Shown here piece after piece: positions 6,273 to 9,824 of a DNA stretch of 9,824 bases. A model generated the notes under the pieces. The model was not told the DNA's origin. It did no database searches and saw only the letters and a program-made list of their open reading frames with translations. Source of the DNA: Cytophagales bacterium (lineage in GTDB: Bacteria > Bacteroidota > Bacteroidia > Cytophagales > Cyclobacteriaceae); assembly GCA_003541895.1 (NCBI GenBank), contig DPLR01000198.1, positions 1 through 9,824 of the forward strand. Direction: 5' to 3'. Positions within the stretch are counted from its first letter, which is position 1. Every line of letters starts with the position of its first letter. The translations under genes were made by a program, and so were the position numbers.

Positions 6273-7562
6273 TTAAGAAGCCGCAATCTTCATCACCGCT
6301 TCTATAAATCTATCGAGATCTCTTGTCGTGGTGTACACTTGTGGCCCGATGCGAACGGCATTTACGTTTTCCCATTTAATGGAAACCGTGTGGATTTGAT
6401 ACTCGGCCATGAGTTTAGTAGAGATATCGCCTACGTCTAATCCATCTATGCTAAAAGTGCCAAGCGCGCAAGAATATTATGGCTTCAATGAAATGTGCAG
6501 TTTTACTCGTGGATTTTTTGTCAGCGCATTGCACCAATAGGTTTTTAAATAATGCAGACGTTCTTGTTTTCTTTTGCCACCGATGGCATTATGGAAATCA
6601 ATAGCTTGGCCAATGGCTTGCTCAGGGGCGAATGATCTAGTGCCGAGCGCTTCAAATTTCTTGATGTCGCTGCTCTGCGGTTTGTCGGTTGGAAAAATCG
6701 GCCATGTTTTTTCGATCCGATCTTTTTTGATGAACATCATGCCCGTGCCAAAGGGTGCGCACAACCATTTATGCAAACTCGTTCCAAAATAATCGCAGTT
6801 GAAATCTGAAATTTTATAATCCACATGAGCAAACGAATGAGCAGCATCAACAATAGAAATGATTCCGCGCTTGCGTGCTTCTGCGCAAAGCTTAGCTGCA
6901 GGGATAATCTGCCCAGTCCAGGTCATCAAATGAGTGATGTGCCAGATTTTTGTTTTGGAAGTGGTGGCATCGATGTAGGCTTTTAATACCACATCATCGT
7001 TATCGATAGGCAAATTCAAATTGATCCAGTTGATCTTGACACCTTCGCGAAGCTCGCGTTGTTTCCATGCGTGGATCATGTTGGGATAATCTTGTTTGGT
7101 CATTACAATTTCATCCCCTCGCTGCATGTCAATTCCCCATGTAAAAGTACCCAGCGCTTCGGTTGTGTTTCTGTTAATGGCAATCTCTTCAGGAGATGCG
7201 CCTGCAAGGCTGGCTAATTTTCTTCTTAACGGCTCGCGGCCTTTGTCAAGAATTTGCCACATATAGTAGGAGGGACCTTCATTGCACAGATGGTAATAGC
7301 GATCAACGGCATCTTGCACAACTTTAGGTTGTGGACTTACACCACCGTTGTTCAAATTCAAAATGTTGGGAGATACTGTGTAAGCTTGCGCCATGCGTTC
7401 CCACAAATCATCTTCTGCGGCTGCAGCCTCTGGAGAGAGCTTGTTTAATTCGACCAGCGCATCAGAAATATCTTCCGACATGGCTTTACTTAAAAGAGGA
7501 GTGAGCGACATAGCACCGGCTAGCCCCAGTGTTTTTTGAAAGAATGATCTGCGTGATGACAT
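6273..7562 (-). pseudogene. Tat-exported class V aminotransferase, interrupted by an in-frame stop
   Basis: The frame from the ATG at 7562 encodes a fold-type I, PLP-dependent class V aminotransferase (isopenicillin-N epimerase / cysteine desulfurase-like). It begins with a twin-arginine signal (SSRRSFFQK at 2-10, then a hydrophobic run), predicting folded export. Motifs: NLNNGGVSP at 69-77, NRNTTEAL at 130-137, the cofactor Asp239 and His242 in VDAAHSF, and the PLP lysine Lys265 in SLHKW. At codon 362 a TAA (6477-6479) ends the frame after 361 residues. The same frame then continues without any stop for 67 codons to TAA at 6273. Those codons read as the family C-terminal domain, with Arg404 in AVRIGPQVY at the position where relatives bind the substrate carboxylate, and a DLDRFIEAV helix. 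The full length of about 429 codons is normal for the family. The 361-residue product would lack this domain and is probably inactive. The gene follows the MocA-like gene by 10 bases. Confidence 0.85.
6477..6479 (-). other. in-frame premature TAA within the aminotransferase
   Basis: The minus strand reads CCA-TAA-TAT-TCT-TGC across this point (Pro361, stop, Tyr363, Ser, Cys). The frame is the same on both sides: the distance to the final stop at 6273 is 204 bases, 68 codons, so no insertion or deletion is involved. A single substitution from GAA, CAA or AAA would restore an uninterrupted protein. TAA ends other genes in this window normally (lipoprotein, HAD), so a reassigned code is not indicated. 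Confidence 0.9.
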
Positions 7563-7572
7563 AGATTTATAA

Positions 7573-8178
7573 TTAAAGTTTTAGGTTCCTTACGTCTTCT
7601 GGAGTATCAAGATCGATAGATCCATCGGGAAAATCAACTGCTTTTACAAGAGCGGAATTTTGTTCGATCATTTTTTTTGCCCCGTGTTCGTCATCAAGTT
7701 GCAAAAGCTGATCGAACATGGATCGGTGAAATAAAACCGGCACTCCCTTTCTATTAGAGTAAGCCGAAGCAACAATGGGAGATTTCGAATGCTTAAACTC
7801 TTCAATAATTTTTTTAAGATGAATTAAGGTGAGCAAAGGCTGATCACACACCAAAATCATAAGAGCATTTACTTCAGAATAATTATTTAAGACAAAATTG
7901 ACTCCATGCTTGATCGAACTTCCCATTCCCTTTTCAGCGTGTTCATGGATCGTGATATGAATGGGCATCCCTTCAATTTCTTTTTTTATCTCCTCGTGAT
8001 TGTAGCCAAGAACCACAACGATTTCATCAGCGCCAGCTTTTTGTGAACACCTTATTGCTTTGCGGATCAGTGTCTCTCCGCCAACTTCAATCAATTGCTT
8101 GGGTCGGCCCATCCGTGCCGAAGCACCCGCGGCCAGGACCACGGCAATCCATCTAAAATTTGCATTGTGCACGTTCAC
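7573..8178 (-). CDS. MocA-like nucleotidyltransferase
   Basis: A 201-residue cytosolic GT-A-fold nucleotidyltransferase. The nucleotide-binding signature LAAGASARMGRPK is at 15-27, followed by the EKGMGSSIKHGV element at 82-93, the metal-binding Asp112 in LVCDQP, and DLDTPEDV near the C-terminus. LAAG with SxRMGxPK, rather than the MobA LAGGxSxRMG-GxDK form, favours the MocA group (CTP:molybdopterin cytidylyltransferase) or a general sugar-type NTP transferase. Real MocA genes usually neighbour xanthine dehydrogenase or XdhC genes, and none is in the window, so the substrate stays open. The start is non-ATG: GTG at 8178, or GTG two codons later at 8172. An in-frame TAG is only four codons upstream of the first, and no ATG precedes the signature. 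The aminotransferase follows after 10 bases, so the two are probably cotranscribed. Confidence 0.85.
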   Translation of the reverse strand: MNVHNANFRWIAVVLAAGASARMGRPKQLIEVGGETLIRKAIRCSQKAGADEIVVVLGYNHEEIKKEIEGMPIHITIHEHAEKGMGSSIKHGVNFVLNNYSEVNALMILVCDQPLLTLIHLKKIIEEFKHSKSPIVASAYSNRKGVPVLFHRSMFDQLLQLDDEHGAKKMIEQNSALVKAVDFPDGSIDLDTPEDVRNLKL

Positions 8179-8224
8179 ACACCGAAGCTAATCAATCGAT
8201 GACAATAAGTTGCAGAAGTGTTTC

Positions 8225-8232
8225 TATTTTTG
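8225..8232 (+). promoter_or_regulatory. -7 promoter box that decides the GNAT start
   Basis: TATTTTTG is a perfect TAnnTTTG box. It lies 17 bases before the ATG at 8250 but downstream of the other in-frame starts (TTG at 8160, ATG at 8199). If it drives the gene, only the 8250 start can be used, with a leader of about 11 bases. The nearest TTG upstream (8210-8212) is too close to act as the -33 element. Confidence 0.45.
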
Positions 8233-8249
8233 ACCCCTTAATTAACAGA

Positions 8250-8732
8250 ATGAGTTTAACAATTGAAGGCACGAAAGAAAGAATTGAACTGGCTGCTTGT
8301 GCTGAAATGATGTGTCAGTCAGAACCATGGATTACGTTAGGTCGTGATTTGAACGCATGCCGTGAAGCGATGGTGGGCGATTACAAAGAAGTGTACGTGG
8401 CCAGGCGCAACCGCGAACTTCTAGGATTCATTGTGTTACAAATGAAAGGTGCTTTTGCCGGATATATTCAGAGTGTTTGCATTTTGCCTGATGCGCAAGG
8501 TGCGGGCATTGGATCTTCATTGATTCGATTTGCTGAAGAACGGATTTTTAAAGTCTCGCCCAATGTTTTTTTGATGGTTCCCTCATTCAATGAAAATGCG
8601 GCTCAACTTTATTTTAACATGGGCTACGAAAAAGTAGGCCTTCTTAAAAATTATTCAATCGATGGGCACGATGAAATTTTGCTTCGCAAGACCATTGCCT
8701 CTTGGAAATCGTTTTCAACGCTGCTGAACTGA
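8250..8732 (+). CDS. GNAT family N-acetyltransferase
   Basis: A 160-residue acetyl-CoA-dependent acyltransferase of the GNAT fold. Starting at the ATG at 8250 gives an ordinary single-domain GNAT length, and conserved-looking sequence begins at once. Visible elements: SEPWITLGRD at 24-33, the beta4 strand GYIQSVCILPDAQG leading into the acetyl-CoA pyrophosphate loop Q83-G-A-G-I-G88, and motif B with N114, A117 and LY at 120-121 followed by MGYEKVG. The C-terminus DEILLRKT resembles a small GNAT group with PWITLGR and GHxEILLRK signatures; its acceptor substrate is not known to me. Frame-open extensions to 8199 and 8160 would overlap the divergent MocA-like gene and pass through a likely promoter, so I reject them. 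The HAD gene follows after 8 bases, suggesting a two-gene operon. Confidence 0.88.
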   Translation: MSLTIEGTKERIELAACAEMMCQSEPWITLGRDLNACREAMVGDYKEVYVARRNRELLGFIVLQMKGAFAGYIQSVCILPDAQGAGIGSSLIRFAEERIFKVSPNVFLMVPSFNENAAQLYFNMGYEKVGLLKNYSIDGHDEILLRKTIASWKSFSTLLN

Positions 8733-8740
8733 TCTGCTGA

Positions 8741-9397
8741 ATGAATTCTTTTGCTTTTGTATTTGATATGGATGGCGTGATTGTAGACACCAATCCCTAT
8801 CATAAAATTGCGCTTCGCGATTTTGCCAAAAAATATGGGTATGAACTCGGTGAGGAAGATTTGATAAAAAAGATTTACGGACGTACCAACAAAGAGTGGA
8901 TTCCTAATCTTTTTGAACGCAACCTTTCCGCAGAAGAATTGGCGTTTTATGGTGAAGAAAAAGAGAAGATGTTTCGCGACTTGTACGAAAAAGATATCTC
9001 TGAGGTAAAAGGGTTAACACACTTTCTTCAGCAAGCCTTTGATCAACAAATTAAAATGGCGATCGGTACATCCGCACCGCGCAGCAATGTTGACTTTGTT
9101 TTGAAGCACACAGGTATTGAAAAATTCTTCCCAGTGATTTTAGATGAATCGCATGTTACTCATGGAAAGCCAAATCCAGAAATTTACATCAACTGTGCAG
9201 CAGCATTAAATTTTCATCCATCACAAGTGGTGGTGTTTGAAGATTCGTTGTCGGGTGTTGCCGCGGGTAAAGCAGCCGGTTGCCATGTGGTTGGTGTGGC
9301 AACAACTCACTCTGCCAGCGAACTTGGCACCAAAGTGGTGATCAAAAATTTTGAAGAGTTAAGTCCGATAGAAATTATTCAACTCCTCACGCAGTAA
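8741..9397 (+). CDS. HAD hydrolase, beta-phosphoglucomutase-like subfamily
   Basis: A 218-residue cytosolic HAD-superfamily enzyme of the usual length for the phosphatase / beta-phosphoglucomutase group. Motif I is DMDGVIVDT with nucleophile Asp9 and acid/base Asp11. A helical cap runs from about 17 to 85. Motif II is Thr110-Ser111 in IGTSAPRS, motif III is Lys143 in HGKPNPEIY, and motif IV is Glu167-Asp168 in VVFEDSLSG. All catalytic residues are present, so it should be active on a small phosphorylated sugar or related metabolite; NPYH after motif I (His21) and GRTNKEW in the cap resemble beta-phosphoglucomutase, but a simple phosphatase is equally possible. It starts 8 bases after the GNAT gene with ATG and is likely cotranscribed. 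Its stop lies one base from that of the convergent amidase gene. Confidence 0.92.
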   Translation: MNSFAFVFDMDGVIVDTNPYHKIALRDFAKKYGYELGEEDLIKKIYGRTNKEWIPNLFERNLSAEELAFYGEEKEKMFRDLYEKDISEVKGLTHFLQQAFDQQIKMAIGTSAPRSNVDFVLKHTGIEKFFPVILDESHVTHGKPNPEIYINCAAALNFHPSQVVVFEDSLSGVAAGKAAGCHVVGVATTHSASELGTKVVIKNFEELSPIEIIQLLTQ

Positions 9398-9398
9398 A

Positions 9399-9824
9399 TC
9401 AATCTTCGTCAATAAATCGTTTGGTGATCGGCTGATAAGAATCGATCCGTCTGTCGCGCATGAATGGCCAATGCACCCGTACACTATCAGTACGGTCGAG
9501 ATCAATTTCGGTAACGTTTACTTCCTCCTGATCATGCGATGCTTTGTAAAGTAAAGTTCCAAGTGGATTTGAAATAAACGAGCCGCCCCAAAATTTCATT
9601 GCGCCATTTTGCTCGAAGCCAACGCGGTTTACACTCACTACGTGAATTCCGTTAGCAACGGCATGACTTCGTTGAATGGTTTGCCAAGCTCCGTATTGTT
9701 CTGTATTAGTTGCTTCATCTTGTGAAGTGGCCCAGCCAATGGCCGTTGGATAAAATAAAATTTCAGCGCCCATTAGTGAAGTGATGCGCGCGGCCTCCGG
9801 ATACCATTGATCCCAGCAGATTAA
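9399..9824 (-). CDS. aguB: N-carbamoylputrescine amidase, C-terminal part (cut by window edge)
   Basis: The frame stays open to the right edge, so only the last 141 residues are seen; the N-terminal half, including the catalytic Glu and Lys, lies beyond. The visible part begins LICWDQWYPEAARI, where the Cys is the nitrilase-superfamily nucleophile, and continues with the GAEILFYPTAIGW element typical of AguB. That enzyme hydrolyses N-carbamoylputrescine to putrescine, ammonia and CO2 in the agmatine route. Further on are ANGIHVVSVNRVG, FWGGSFISNPLG and the C-terminal WPFMRDRRIDSY. An ATG exists at 9773, but starting there would remove the nucleophile. The partner agmatine deiminase gene, often adjacent, would be outside the window. 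A different nitrilase-family amidase is possible, though ICWDQWYPEAAR strongly favours this one. Confidence 0.9.
   Translation of the reverse strand, partial: LICWDQWYPEAARITSLMGAEILFYPTAIGWATSQDEATNTEQYGAWQTIQRSHAVANGIHVVSVNRVGFEQNGAMKFWGGSFISNPLGTLLYKASHDQEEVNVTEIDLDRTDSVRVHWPFMRDRRIDSYQPITKRFIDED

Noticed and set aside
6255..6440. Plus-strand open frame in the 6.2-6.5 kb interval
   Set aside because: It is antisense to the stranded C-terminal part of the aminotransferase, which is clearly the coding strand here.
6477..6479. Stop-codon reassignment, selenocysteine or pyrrolysine
   Set aside because: The codon is TAA, not TGA or TAG, and TAA terminates other genes in the window normally.
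6470..6485. Frameshift as the cause of aminotransferase truncation
   Set aside because: The family sequence continues in the same frame after the stop (204 bases to the final stop, a multiple of three), so a substitution explains it without any insertion or deletion.
8160..8249. N-terminal extension of the GNAT protein from TTG at 8160 or ATG at 8199
   Set aside because: The TTG start would overlap the divergent nucleotidyltransferase start, and both lie upstream of a perfect -7 box; the recognisable domain begins right after the ATG at 8250.
9399..9773. Complete 124-residue amidase gene starting at the ATG at 9773
   Set aside because: The frame continues to the window edge and the upstream codons encode the catalytic ICWDQWYPEAAR motif, so the ATG is internal.

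Overview
The window reads as chromosomal DNA of a Bacteroidota bacterium, probably a Cytophagales-like lineage (inference). Four signs point there: promoter -7 boxes of the TAnnTTTG type upstream of several genes, no convincing Shine-Dalgarno sites, short lipoprotein or secreted orphans with typical Bacteroidota signal sequences, and the gene families present. Sampled stretches of the conserved genes are about 40% GC. The two orphan genes flanking mazG are clearly more AT-rich.

Layout, left to right. A small secreted protein of unknown function (minus, 70-498) diverges from mazG (plus, 600-1412), which is followed by a short lipoprotein gene (plus, 1421-1996). That pair runs head-on, with no spacer, into an AsmA-family envelope protein (minus, 1997-4450). 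Upstream of asmA on the same strand lies a membrane-anchored, stand-alone glutamate-synthase-domain flavoprotein (minus, 4544-6142). A short AT-rich spacer with an imperfect inverted repeat follows. Next is a two-gene minus-strand unit: a MocA-like nucleotidyltransferase (7573-8178) followed 10 bp later by a Tat-exported class V aminotransferase (7562 down to 6273). The nucleotidyltransferase diverges from a GNAT acetyltransferase (plus, 8250-8732), which is followed 8 bp later by a beta-phosphoglucomutase-like HAD phosphatase (plus, 8741-9397). The window ends inside the C-terminal part of an N-carbamoylputrescine amidase (minus, 9399 to the edge).

Most genes are housekeeping or metabolic: nucleotide-pool cleaning, envelope maintenance, amino-acid and cofactor chemistry, polyamine synthesis. 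I see no mobile element, tRNA, rRNA, CRISPR array or defence system, and no clear undescribed multi-gene system.

The strongest observation is in the aminotransferase. Its reading frame is cut by one in-frame TAA at 6477-6479, yet the same frame continues for 67 clean codons that read as the family's C-terminal domain, to a natural stop at 6273. This is a recent nonsense mutation, a base-call error, or readthrough. Other points of note are -7 boxes that decide several start codons, non-ATG starts for asmA and the nucleotidyltransferase, and two convergent gene pairs with 0-1 bp between their stop codons.
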